Assembly (NCBI GenBank): GCA_036507695.1
Contig: DATCIR010000103.1
Span: 1-12,767 of the forward strand
Source of the DNA: JAKEGK01 sp036507695
GTDB lineage: Bacteria > Pseudomonadota > Gammaproteobacteria > SZUA-152
Length of the DNA stretch: 12,767 bases
Direction of reading: 5' to 3'
The notes under the pieces were generated by a model. That model was not told where the DNA came from. It saw only the letters and a list, made by a program, of their open reading frames with translations, and searched no databases. This document shows positions 1 through 6,828 of this stretch, piece by piece. A program made the translations under genes and the position numbers. How positions within the stretch are numbered: the first letter of the stretch is position 1; every line of letters begins with the position of its first letter.

Positions 1-730
1 TGATGCCGTATTTGGCGGGAGCAATATTTTTAATGAGCGCGTAACCATTGGCGTCGGTGGTTATGATACCGTTACCCGGCGCCAATACGGAACCATCCGC
101 ATTGTAGGTGGTACCCAGCGGATTGCCGTAAGCGTCGGTTCTGATAATCTGGCCGGAAGCGCCGTAACGTCCGCCGGCATCCTCGAGCAGCAGGGTAAAC
201 CCCGGCAACCCCGATTCTTGCGGCTGATCCGGCGCGTTGTTGATAGGAGAGTTATCATGGAACACAAACACACGAATCTGTGCGGTGGGGATGGGTTGTT
301 GATTGACGCGCACGGTTACGCTGACCTGGCCCGGGGCAATTTGCGCGCCACCCATGCTGTAGTCCGCATCGGGCAATACCGTAATGTGGTAATGCTTGGC
401 GGGATCGAGATCCGGCAGTGGATCTGCCGCGGCGCCTTCAGCTATCACCGGCATGTAACTGCGGTGAAAATCCACCGACAAGCATTCCGCGAGCTGCGTG
501 CTGTCCCTGCAAGTCTCGCCCGGCACGATATGATGCATCGCATCTTCTTCAATGAGCCAACGATAACCGGCTACCGCTTGTTCCGTGTTGATTGTTGTGG
601 AACCTTGCACTGTAATCACCGGCACTTGTGCGTGAGTGATTATGGAGCACAAGGATACCAGTATTAACACCAGCCACTGAATGAAGTGTTTCCCACCTCG
701 TTTAAAGAATAATTTTCCGTAACCGTTCAC
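1..730 (-). CDS. Secreted SdrD B-like/Ig-like domain protein (N-terminal part; continues beyond left edge)
   Basis: The frame stays open from a GTG at 730 to the window edge (243 residues), so the C-terminus is missing. The GTG is chosen because a strong GGGGGAGG ribosome site lies 7 nt upstream. Residues 1-35 form a classic Sec signal peptide: basic KLFFKRGGK, then WLVLILVSLCSII, with probable cleavage after THA-35 region (THA|QVP). The mature part has two cysteines (C74, C83) that could form a disulfide. A beta-rich stretch follows from about residue 135, and residues 175-243 (LPGFTLLLEDAGG, repeated TDA.G and DANGYALIKNI patterns) resemble SdrD B/Cna-B-like domains of surface proteins. The product is probably exported and repetitive, but family membership is judged by eye. 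Its start overlaps a remnant of a response regulator gene (702-782), so the upstream region seems borrowed from another gene. Confidence 0.75.
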   Translation of the reverse strand, partial: MNGYGKLFFKRGGKHFIQWLVLILVSLCSIITHAQVPVITVQGSTTINTEQAVAGYRWLIEEDAMHHIVPGETCRDSTQLAECLSVDFHRSYMPVIAEGAAADPLPDLDPAKHYHITVLPDADYSMGGAQIAPGQVSVTVRVNQQPIPTAQIRVFVFHDNSPINNAPDQPQESGLPGFTLLLEDAGGRYGASGQIIRTDAYGNPLGTTYNADGSVLAPGNGIITTDANGYALIKNIAPAKYGI

Positions 731-782
731 TTAGGCACCTCCCCCGATCATTTATATTCACTATATGGCGTAGCAATCCCAT
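702..782 (-). pseudogene. Remnant 5' end of a response regulator gene / 26-codon upstream ORF
   Basis: An ATG at 782 opens a 26-codon reading frame beginning MGLLRHIVNIND, close to the start of the intact regulator at 1227 (MGLLHRIVIVDD). DNA similarity covers about 12 codons and then stops, so this is probably a truncated duplicate. The frame ends at TAA (702-704). It overlaps the start of the secreted-protein gene (GTG at 730) by 29 nt in another frame and contains that gene's ribosome site. If still translated it would act as an upstream ORF coupled to the secreted-protein gene. Whether it is translated cannot be told from sequence. Confidence 0.6.
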
Positions 783-855
783 GGTTATGGCATTCCTTTT
801 ACCGAAAATGGCAACTATACAGCAAAGCCTTGAAACACAAGTTACAACTCAAGAC
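746..855 (-). repeat. Left copy of an inverted ~110-bp duplicated leader
   Basis: On the minus strand this stretch aligns to 1153-1263 with 88 of 111 positions identical by hand count and one single-base gap. It contains a perfect 22-bp block (770-791) covering the start codon. The shared parts include an AAGGAAT ribosome-site-like element, CTGTAT and ATTTTCG blocks, and the first codons of a response regulator. It lies directly upstream of the secreted-protein gene. Confidence 0.85.
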
Positions 856-1152
856 TGCAATACTATGATGTTGTGGTTCACCGTTTACCTCAAACCAATC
901 TTGGAGCTTTATTGGTCCGCCTATCAGCCCGCCCTGTGGCCAAACTACTTCTCTTACCGGACACAAGGATGCGATAGTTTTACTTGGTATTGAATTTAGC
1001 CTTACTGGCTCGGATTAGAACTGGGGTGGGTACGCTATTTAATATGGGGAGTTTACCTACCCTCAAGTACAGATTATTCTTATGTCGCTAATTTAATTTT
1101 TTTTAATGTTTCCTTAAGATTTCTATGATTTGCTCAGGGGTTCTTTTTCGTT
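856..1152. other. Non-coding spacer between the inverted leader copies
   Basis: About 300 bp with no convincing gene. Short open frames here have no ribosome site and no recognisable product. One imperfect stem is visible (1024-1032 with 1054-1062, 8 of 9 positions pairing plus one G-T wobble), and a T-rich patch lies at 1096-1104. Base composition is more AT-rich than the flanking genes. Nothing else is evident. Confidence 0.5.
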
Positions 1153-1159
1153 GTCTAGA

Positions 1160-1179
1160 CTTGCAACTTCTGTTGCAAG
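1160..1179. promoter_or_regulatory. Perfect 7-6-7 inverted repeat, possible operator
   Basis: The half-sites CTTGCAA and TTGCAAG are separated by 6 bp, starting 67 bp upstream of the regulator ATG. The right half overlaps the predicted -35 box. In the left leader copy the half-sites are degraded to about TTGTAAC and TTTCAAG with the same spacing. Autoregulation by the NarL-type regulator is possible but unproven. Confidence 0.35.
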
Positions 1180-1200
1180 GTTTTACTGTATGGTTGTAAT
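1173..1200 (+). promoter_or_regulatory. Candidate sigma-70 promoter of the response regulator
   Basis: TTGCAA (1173-1178) and TGTAAT (1195-1200) are separated by 16 bp. Transcription would start near 1207, giving a leader of about 20 nt that contains AAGGA. The corresponding -10 in the left copy is changed to TGCCAT, so the left copy may have lost this promoter or may use the nearby TATAGT. Confidence 0.35.
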
Positions 1201-1226
1201 TTTCGACAGAAGGAATAGCCATAACC

Positions 1227-1886
1227 ATGGGATTGCTACACCGCATCGTGATAGTAGATGACCACGCCATCTTCCGGGCGGGTATAAAAGCCTTATTGGA
1301 CGCAGAAGAGGATATTAAAGTCGTCGGCGAAGCTGAGGATGGCCTGAGTGCGTTTCAAACCGTAAATAGACTAAAACCCGACTTGGTGATTTCCGACCTT
1401 TCCATGCCAAGAACCAGTGGTACGGAGGGCATTCGGCAGATTCGAAGGCGTTTTCCAGAAATCGGTATCGTGGTGCTAACGGTACATAAGGCGGAAGAAT
1501 ACATACGCGCGGCCCTTGCGGCGGGCGCCAATGGTTATGTACTCAAGGATGATAATGAACATGAGTTATTGACGGCAATCCATCAAGTCATAGGCAAAAA
1601 AACCTATTTAAGTCCCAGTATTTGCAACAATATCGTTTCGGGTTTCCTGGGTGAGCGGCATCAAAGCGCGTCAACACCCAGTTGGGATTGCCTCTCACCG
1701 CGCGAACAACAGGTGTTAAAACTCATTGCCGAAGGGCAGCGTAACAAAGATATAGCGGAGTATCTTTCTATCAGCCCGAAAACGGTTGAAAAACACCGCG
1801 GCAACTTAATGCGCAAGCTTGATCTGCATGACATCAGTAGCCTGACAATTTACGCCATCAACAACGGCGTTATCATCAACAGTTAA
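1227..1886 (+). CDS. NarL/FixJ (LuxR-type) two-component response regulator
   Basis: 219 residues, the usual length for this family. An N-terminal receiver domain (about 5-122) has the acidic pair D11-D12, phospho-acceptor D57 (in ISDLSMP), switch residue T85 and K107. A C-terminal LuxR-type helix-turn-helix (about 152-215) contains SPREQQVLKLIAEG and the recognition-helix region KTVEKHRGNLMRKL. It is probably a DNA-binding regulator controlled by a NarX-type kinase. The gene converges with such a kinase (1954-4116, 67 bp away), which is its likely partner. The AAGGA ribosome site lies 12 nt before the ATG, a long spacer, but the duplicated leader keeps the same arrangement and no better start exists. 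Targets are unknown; the adjacent SCO-cytochrome genes and the secreted-protein gene are candidates. Confidence 0.92.
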   Translation: MGLLHRIVIVDDHAIFRAGIKALLDAEEDIKVVGEAEDGLSAFQTVNRLKPDLVISDLSMPRTSGTEGIRQIRRRFPEIGIVVLTVHKAEEYIRAALAAGANGYVLKDDNEHELLTAIHQVIGKKTYLSPSICNNIVSGFLGERHQSASTPSWDCLSPREQQVLKLIAEGQRNKDIAEYLSISPKTVEKHRGNLMRKLDLHDISSLTIYAINNGVIINS

Positions 1887-1953
1887 TCGTAGTCAAAGAT
1901 CAATAATCAGTTAATCACACGCGATAAGCCGCGTATGAATTTATTGTACGAAC

Positions 1954-4116
1954 TTATTTTTTCACGCTCGGCCACACAACGCTAATTCGCGTACCCACCG
2001 GTTGATTCACATCGACATGAAACGCCCCGCCACTTTGTTCCACGCGTTCGCGCATATTATTTAGCCCTAATCCTGAGCGCACTTTACTATCCTTACCTTC
2101 AATTGAAAATCCTTGGCCGTCATCCTCGATTTTAAGATTTAGCGAACACCCGGTTTTATATAAACTTAGCGTGATTTTTGTGGCGTTAGAGTGCTTAACG
2201 ACGTTGTTAAATGACTCCTGTATGACGCGGTAAATCACCAATTTTAATTTTGTATCGATCTCATTTTCTTCTACTAATATTTTCTTTTGTATTCTTAAAT
2301 TCTTGAATGTCTGTTGAAATTTCCGGCAAAACCAGTTAATTGTCAGCACGATACCCAGGTCATCCAGTATGGTCGGCCGCAAATCCATTGCCATGCAGCG
2401 GGTTTCCTCAATAGCATGCCTGATCTCTTCAACTATCGTGGACAAATCCATTTTAATGTATGATTCATTAAAATACTGGCCGCGCTCCAGGTGTTTAATG
2501 GTATTTTCGACCTGGTATTTTATTAAACTTAGCATCTGCCCCAATCCATCATGTAATTCTGACGCGACGCGTTTACGTTCATTTTCCTGGGCATTAATGA
2601 GCCGTCCGTATAAATCATGCAAATGTTCTTCGGACTCGCGCAGGGCAATTTCGATTTGTTTTTGCGCCGTAACGTCAAAAATGTTCACCAGTATCTTGTT
2701 CGGTTCTTCTACGCTGAGGTGTTTAAGTTTAATTTCAATCCAGCGCCCTTTGTTATCGCCACCCGTTGCTTTTATTATTCCCAAATATTTATCCGCCTGC
2801 CCCGTCACAATGCAATTTAGCTCCTTGAATATGAACGCCCGGTATTCCAGATCCACGAAACGCAGCAATTGTTTGCCATGGAAATTTTTAATCCCGCCCC
2901 CGATTATCTGGGCAAATCGTTGATTGCAAAATTCAATCTTTCCCTCATCCAGCACACAGATGCCTACGCGTGTATTTTCCACCAAGTGTGTATAGCGCGA
3001 CTCAGACGCTATCAACGCCGCCCTGGCGCGCTTGTGTTGCTCGAGCTCTTTGGCCAGCTTGCCGTTTAACTCCTCTAATTGCTGAACCTTATCGACTAAT
3101 TGTTGCTCGAGACTATCGGTGTACATTAACTGCTGTTTTTTTGCGTGCACCAACTGTGTAATGTTATCCACGATTAACACGGCGTAACCCTGATGCGGCT
3201 GCGCTTCAATAGCGCCGAATTGCGCGTGGTTATGCAGGGGCCGCAATGAAAAACGCAGTGACATACCACTGATCTCATTTTCAAATACCCACTCAACGAA
3301 AGGGTGGAGCGCCAATTTCTGCCACATAGTGTTCCAAAGAGAAGCGGTATCAGGGTTAGGCGCCAGTGCGGTCAATAAATTAAGGACTGCCTTGCCATTG
3401 AGGGAACTTACGGTCCCCAACCCCCAACGCTCAATCGCCTGGTTTACCCGGACAATAGTACCGTGTGTGTCCAGCACTATAATTAATTGCGGCAACGCAT
3501 CGATGGTTTTTTCCCATTCGCGCTTTGCTTCCACCACTTTGCGGGCCGTTTTTTCCGCGAAAGGAAACAGGAGCTTTTGCTGGAGATAATGGGAGATCAG
3601 GTGCGCCGCGTGCTCCAGGAATATTAATTTTGATGGTGAATATACCTGCTCTTTGGTGCTAAAAACCAACAAACAGCCGCACCATTTTGCGTCCACCTTG
3701 ATGGGAATATTAGTGCCTGATTTAACGGGAGCCCCGCGCAGTAGCGATAAAGACAATTGCCGCAAGCCAACACCGTTGCTGTTAAAAGAGGTTTTTTCTT
3801 TGCAGAATTGCAGAACGACACTGGCGTGACAACCGTCGAGATTTTCACAAGTCAGCCCATAGCTGGCGTGGATAATGAATTTATCGCTGCTGTTTGACAG
3901 GCTGCCAACCAGTATATAGTCGGCCAAGGTTATTTCACGAATAAAATCGATCGCTTTATTAATTATCGTATTATTTTCAGCGTGATCGTCAAGATGAGAA
4001 AACTCTGATATTTTCTGCAAACAAATCAATGCTGATGAATTCGGATTTGTGCTAACATTTGTGCTAACATTTGCGCTAACATCCGTGCTAACAACACCCA
4101 CAGTTTCCAGAGACAT
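1954..4116 (-). CDS. Soluble GAF-PAS-PAS sensor histidine kinase, HisKA_3 (NarX/DegS-like) type
   Basis: 720 residues from the ATG at 4116, chosen because GAGGA lies 8 nt upstream; an in-frame ATG at 4164 lacks a ribosome site and would overlap the SCO gene. Apparent domains: a GAF-like domain at about 30-195, a first PAS at about 205-330, a coiled-coil linker at about 335-380, a second PAS at about 385-495, a HisKA_3 dimerisation domain with phospho-acceptor H522 (ELHDGLGQ), and an HATPase domain at about 625-717. The HATPase domain has N-box N647/N648, G1 DDGQGF (665-670) and G2 GLGL (682-685). No membrane segment is visible, so it senses inside the cell. The N-terminus carries four VSTN-like repeats (12-bp DNA repeats). 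It converges with the response regulator at 1227 and is divergent from the SCO gene. The ligand is unknown. Confidence 0.92.
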   Translation of the reverse strand: MSLETVGVVSTDVSANVSTNVSTNPNSSALICLQKISEFSHLDDHAENNTIINKAIDFIREITLADYILVGSLSNSSDKFIIHASYGLTCENLDGCHASVVLQFCKEKTSFNSNGVGLRQLSLSLLRGAPVKSGTNIPIKVDAKWCGCLLVFSTKEQVYSPSKLIFLEHAAHLISHYLQQKLLFPFAEKTARKVVEAKREWEKTIDALPQLIIVLDTHGTIVRVNQAIERWGLGTVSSLNGKAVLNLLTALAPNPDTASLWNTMWQKLALHPFVEWVFENEISGMSLRFSLRPLHNHAQFGAIEAQPHQGYAVLIVDNITQLVHAKKQQLMYTDSLEQQLVDKVQQLEELNGKLAKELEQHKRARAALIASESRYTHLVENTRVGICVLDEGKIEFCNQRFAQIIGGGIKNFHGKQLLRFVDLEYRAFIFKELNCIVTGQADKYLGIIKATGGDNKGRWIEIKLKHLSVEEPNKILVNIFDVTAQKQIEIALRESEEHLHDLYGRLINAQENERKRVASELHDGLGQMLSLIKYQVENTIKHLERGQYFNESYIKMDLSTIVEEIRHAIEETRCMAMDLRPTILDDLGIVLTINWFCRKFQQTFKNLRIQKKILVEENEIDTKLKLVIYRVIQESFNNVVKHSNATKITLSLYKTGCSLNLKIEDDGQGFSIEGKDSKVRSGLGLNNMRERVEQSGGAFHVDVNQPVGTRISVVWPSVKK
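4045..4092. repeat. 12-bp tandem repeat, four copies
   Basis: Four head-to-tail units of the form ATTTGTGCTAAC; the first two are identical and the third and fourth differ at one and two positions. They are in frame in the kinase and encode VSTN/VSAN/VSTD at residues 9-24. They also lie 59-106 bp upstream of the SCO start codon, where that gene's control region should be. Confidence 0.9.
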
Positions 4117-4150
4117 ATAGTTATCCTCGCAGCTTACATAAGGTAAGAAA

Positions 4151-4888
4151 ATGGACGCACCCAAACTGCTATTAAAAATTTATAATCTCTATCTGCTTCA
4201 GCTCGTTCTTTCGGTCTGCCTCGTTAGTTATCCCATCTATAGTAACGCAAGTCAAGAACACCATCATCACGAGCTCCACTATAACGAGATCCACTATGCC
4301 AGCAACGAGATCCACTATGCCAGCAACGAGATCGCCAGCTCAGCTGGCAGCCATGAGGACCCTGAACATCACAACCATCATGTTACAAACAATGGAGTTA
4401 CCCAGGTATTACATACGACTTATTCCCTGCCGGAAATCTACCTTACTAGCATGAGCAATAAACGTACAGACTTTCTGCGGTTAATTAACAAACAGCCCGT
4501 GATCCTGAATTTTATCTTCACGACCTGCACTGCTATTTGCCCGGTATTGACCGCGACTTTCTCCCAAGTACAAGAACAGCTTAGTGCAGCAAAGTTATCA
4601 GTGCCGTTGATTTCCATTACCATTGACCCCGAACAGGACACACCCGCGCGTCTAACGGAATACGCCAATAAGTTTGGGGCGGGCCCGAACTGGCAATTTT
4701 ATACGGGCGACAAAGCCAGCATCATCACGCTGCAAAAAGCCTTCGATGCTTATCGCGGTAACAAGATGAACCATATCCCGTTGACCTTCGTGAAAACCTC
4801 CACAAACGAATGGATAAGAATCGATGGCTTTGCAAGCGCCACTGATATTGTTAAGGAATATATTAAAATTAGTGGTAAAAAGAAATAG
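4151..4888 (+). CDS. SCO1/SenC/PrrC-family copper protein with histidine-rich N-terminal segment
   Basis: 245 residues. Residues 1-34 are a signal peptide or membrane anchor (LYLLQLVLSVCLVSYPIYSNA). Residues 36-77 are histidine-rich (HHHH at 37-40, HHNHH at 73-77) and contain HYNEI followed by two HYASNEI repeats. The thioredoxin-like SCO domain follows (about 90-242) with the copper-binding CxxxC (C126, C130, in TTCTAICP) and the conserved distal H208 (NHIPLTF). SCO proteins deliver copper to the CuA site of cytochrome oxidase or act as thiol-redox or copper sensors. No oxidase gene is present here, so the partner is unknown. The following cytochrome gene is 45 bp away and likely co-transcribed. 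The start is supported by AAGG upstream and by the signal peptide. Confidence 0.9.
   Translation: MDAPKLLLKIYNLYLLQLVLSVCLVSYPIYSNASQEHHHHELHYNEIHYASNEIHYASNEIASSAGSHEDPEHHNHHVTNNGVTQVLHTTYSLPEIYLTSMSNKRTDFLRLINKQPVILNFIFTTCTAICPVLTATFSQVQEQLSAAKLSVPLISITIDPEQDTPARLTEYANKFGAGPNWQFYTGDKASIITLQKAFDAYRGNKMNHIPLTFVKTSTNEWIRIDGFASATDIVKEYIKISGKKK
4283..4333 (+). repeat. 21-bp tandem repeat within the SCO gene
   Basis: Two identical 21-bp units (4283-4303, 4304-4324) and a partial third (to 4333) encode the HYASNEI repeats. The period keeps the reading frame, so copy-number change would lengthen or shorten the histidine-rich tail without breaking the gene. Confidence 0.9.
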
Positions 4889-4933
4889 TTTTATTATTTA
4901 TTTGTATAACTTTCTATAATCGACTGACCCTTA

Positions 4934-6637
4934 ATGGCACGCAACACACGTTTACCGGAATGGATAACACGGCGGATGAAAATATTTTGCCTGTCATTGC
5001 TGGTGTGGCTTTCGCCCTCATACGCGGGCAACGCGCCGGCCGATTCACCCAACCTCGCTAGTCTCGAACTCGGCAAACAAATTTACCGTAAGGGTAAGTT
5101 ACCCAATGGGCAGCCATTACACGCGGTGGGCGCAGGCAACGCGCCCATTATCGGCACTCAAACAACCTGCATTAGCTGCCACCGCCGCAGTGGCCTGGGC
5201 GCCAGTGAAGGTGTAAACCGCGCACCGCCTATTATCGGAGAAATCCTGTTTCAAGCCCGTACGCTGGCTTACCGGGAACTCGGTGGCACACGCCTCTCCG
5301 GTAAAGGCGCGCGGCCGGCTTATACTGAGGAATCCTTGCTGGCCGCGATCAATGAAGGCAAGGACGTTACTGGAAGAAATCTCGATCCGTTAATGCCACG
5401 TTATGCGTTCAGCAAAGCCGACGCAAAATTGCTCATTCAATATTTAAATTCCCTGTCAATGTCAGGTGCCGCCGGAATCAGTGACACGACGATTCATTTT
5501 GCCACGGTATTTACTCCGGATACTTTGCCCGCGCATAAAACCACCGTGGAAAAAATCCTCCAGGCTTTCTTCCGCGATTACAATGCAGAAACCAGAAATG
5601 AAAAAGGCCGTGCCAAAAATGCCCCATGGCACAAAACCCGGCAATACACCTCCTATCGGCAACTGGATCTGCGCACCTGGAATCTTGAAGGCCCGGCAGA
5701 AACCTGGAATTCGCAACTTAAAAAGCTTTACGGACAACAACCGGTTTTTGCCGTGATCAATGGTATCGGTCATGCATATTGGCAACCCATCCATGACTAC
5801 TGTGAAACCAATGAAATCCCGTGCCTGTTCCCGACAACGGATTTAGCGGGTCAATCGGCGGAACACTACTATTCCATGTATTTTTCAGAAGGCGTGAATT
5901 TGGAAGCGCGCGCGATCGCGGCGCATCTCGGTGCTGAAAGCGAGCCTCCCAAGACAATACTGCAACTTTATCGGCGCAACGCAAAAGGCCAGGCCGCGGC
6001 GGCTTCTTTATCCCAGCAATCAGTAAACAACAGGAAAATTAACGTCATCGATCTAGCGCTCGATAATAATCCCGCCCTGGACAATGCTTCCCTGCGTGAA
6101 AAAGTGCGTGAGAAAATCAGTCACTACAAAGCGGATGCCGTGGTATTGTGGCTGGATACAGCCGACATGAAAAATATCAGCGATGAGCTCGGCAGTAACG
6201 CGCAAATCCAGTTCATTTTCGTTTCCAGCACCTACACCCGATCACCGGAAAATTTACTGCCGCCAACCGCACTTGCCAAAACGTACTTGCTATCGCGGTT
6301 TGTTCCGGAAAATAATCTCGACGCGCACCTGCGCCGCTTTACCACCTGGGCTAAACCCCGCGATATTGATTTAGCAGACGAACGGGTGGCCGCCAACGCG
6401 TATTTCGCCGCGATGATAGTGACCAGCGCCACGCGCAGCTTGCGCGCATACCTGACGCGTGATTACTTGATTGAGCGCATCGAACACATGCTGGAAAGAG
6501 CCGTTTTTCACTCTGTGTTTCCGGAATTCACCCTCGGGCCGGGCCAAAGGTTTGCCTCCAAGGGCAGTTACATTATCGGGCCGCTGAAACCGGCTGACAC
6601 CAAATCAACCCCGCCTGCGCAGTGGATCATTCCATAG
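4934..6637 (+). CDS. c-type cytochrome fused to a periplasmic-binding-protein-like (type 1) domain
   Basis: 567 residues from the first ATG. The ATG at 4976 (residue 15) gives a textbook signal peptide (MKIFCLSLLVWLSPSYA) and may be the true start; neither start has a clear ribosome site. A class I cytochrome c domain spans about 44-176, with haem motif CISCH (C79, C82, H83) and a likely distal methionine M154 in LMPRYAF. From about 185 the protein resembles ABC-transporter substrate-binding proteins of the branched-chain amino acid type (HFATVFTPD, PVFAVINGIGHAYW, CLFPTTDLAG, VVLWLDTADM, and a final R.A.KGSYIIGPL). No permease or ATPase is nearby, so transport is unlikely; ligand sensing or ligand-coupled electron transfer in the periplasm is an inference. 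It follows SCO by 45 bp. Confidence 0.85.
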   Translation: MARNTRLPEWITRRMKIFCLSLLVWLSPSYAGNAPADSPNLASLELGKQIYRKGKLPNGQPLHAVGAGNAPIIGTQTTCISCHRRSGLGASEGVNRAPPIIGEILFQARTLAYRELGGTRLSGKGARPAYTEESLLAAINEGKDVTGRNLDPLMPRYAFSKADAKLLIQYLNSLSMSGAAGISDTTIHFATVFTPDTLPAHKTTVEKILQAFFRDYNAETRNEKGRAKNAPWHKTRQYTSYRQLDLRTWNLEGPAETWNSQLKKLYGQQPVFAVINGIGHAYWQPIHDYCETNEIPCLFPTTDLAGQSAEHYYSMYFSEGVNLEARAIAAHLGAESEPPKTILQLYRRNAKGQAAAASLSQQSVNNRKINVIDLALDNNPALDNASLREKVREKISHYKADAVVLWLDTADMKNISDELGSNAQIQFIFVSSTYTRSPENLLPPTALAKTYLLSRFVPENNLDAHLRRFTTWAKPRDIDLADERVAANAYFAAMIVTSATRSLRAYLTRDYLIERIEHMLERAVFHSVFPEFTLGPGQRFASKGSYIIGPLKPADTKSTPPAQWIIP

Positions 6638-6724
6638 CGGTTAGCGCATCATTGATATATCCTTCAAAAACTATATAGTGCAACCTATATCACTGCTGAT
6701 GCAAAATGGTCTAACCAGATCAGC

Positions 6725-6781
6725 CCCAGGTATTATTTTTCAATACCCATAAAATATTTAGGATTGAGAATACTACCTGGG
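6725..6781. other. Long imperfect hairpin downstream of the cytochrome gene
   Basis: The arms 6725-6737 and 6769-6781 pair at 12 of 13 positions (CCCAGGTA against TACCTGGG at the base). Pairing continues inward with small bulges through TTCAAT and GGATTGA, giving roughly 20 pairs. No T-tract follows on either strand, so it is not a standard terminator. It could be an RNA stabiliser, an attenuator or a regulatory site before the next operon. Confidence 0.6.
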
Positions 6782-6790
6782 TGTATACAC
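6781..6790. promoter_or_regulatory. Perfect palindrome GTGTATACAC
   Basis: A 10-bp perfect palindrome begins at the last base of the hairpin and lies 38 bp before the start of the Sfum_1244-like gene. It is a possible operator half of a longer site. No matching regulator is recognised. Confidence 0.3.
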
Positions 6791-6828
6791 TTATTACATA
6801 AGCAAACCGATCACCACTATGGCAGACC

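Larger units (their letters stand above)
1153..1263 (+). repeat. Right copy of the inverted ~110-bp leader, including the regulator start
   Basis: This is the intact partner of 746-855. It holds the probable promoter, the AAGGA element at 1210-1214 and the first 12 codons of the response regulator. The perfect 22-bp block is 1218-1239, centred near the ATG at 1227. The surrounding non-coding bases are also similar, which suggests a duplication of the whole gene start rather than a shared operator. Confidence 0.85.

Noticed and set aside
218..667. 149-codon open frame on the plus strand
   Set aside because: It is antisense to the secreted-protein gene, which has a signal peptide and a strong ribosome site; the frame has no recognisable product.
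781..993. 70-codon plus-strand frame starting in the left 22-bp repeat
   Set aside because: No ribosome site, no protein-like composition, and it starts inside the reverse of a conserved regulator start.
1919..1934. ACGCG-N6-CGCGT hairpin between the convergent regulator and kinase genes
   Set aside because: Only five pairs and no adjoining T-tract; too weak to call a terminator, though its position is suitable.
2369..3589. Several plus-strand frames inside the kinase gene
   Set aside because: They are antisense shadows of a kinase with all expected motifs.
4117..4150. Divergent promoters in the 34-bp spacer between the kinase and SCO genes
   Set aside because: The spacer is too short for two promoters and no well-spaced box pair was found; the promoters probably lie within the neighbouring coding regions.
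5462..5984. Frames on both strands inside the cytochrome-binding-protein gene
   Set aside because: The main frame has continuous domain similarity; the others have no ribosome site or motif.
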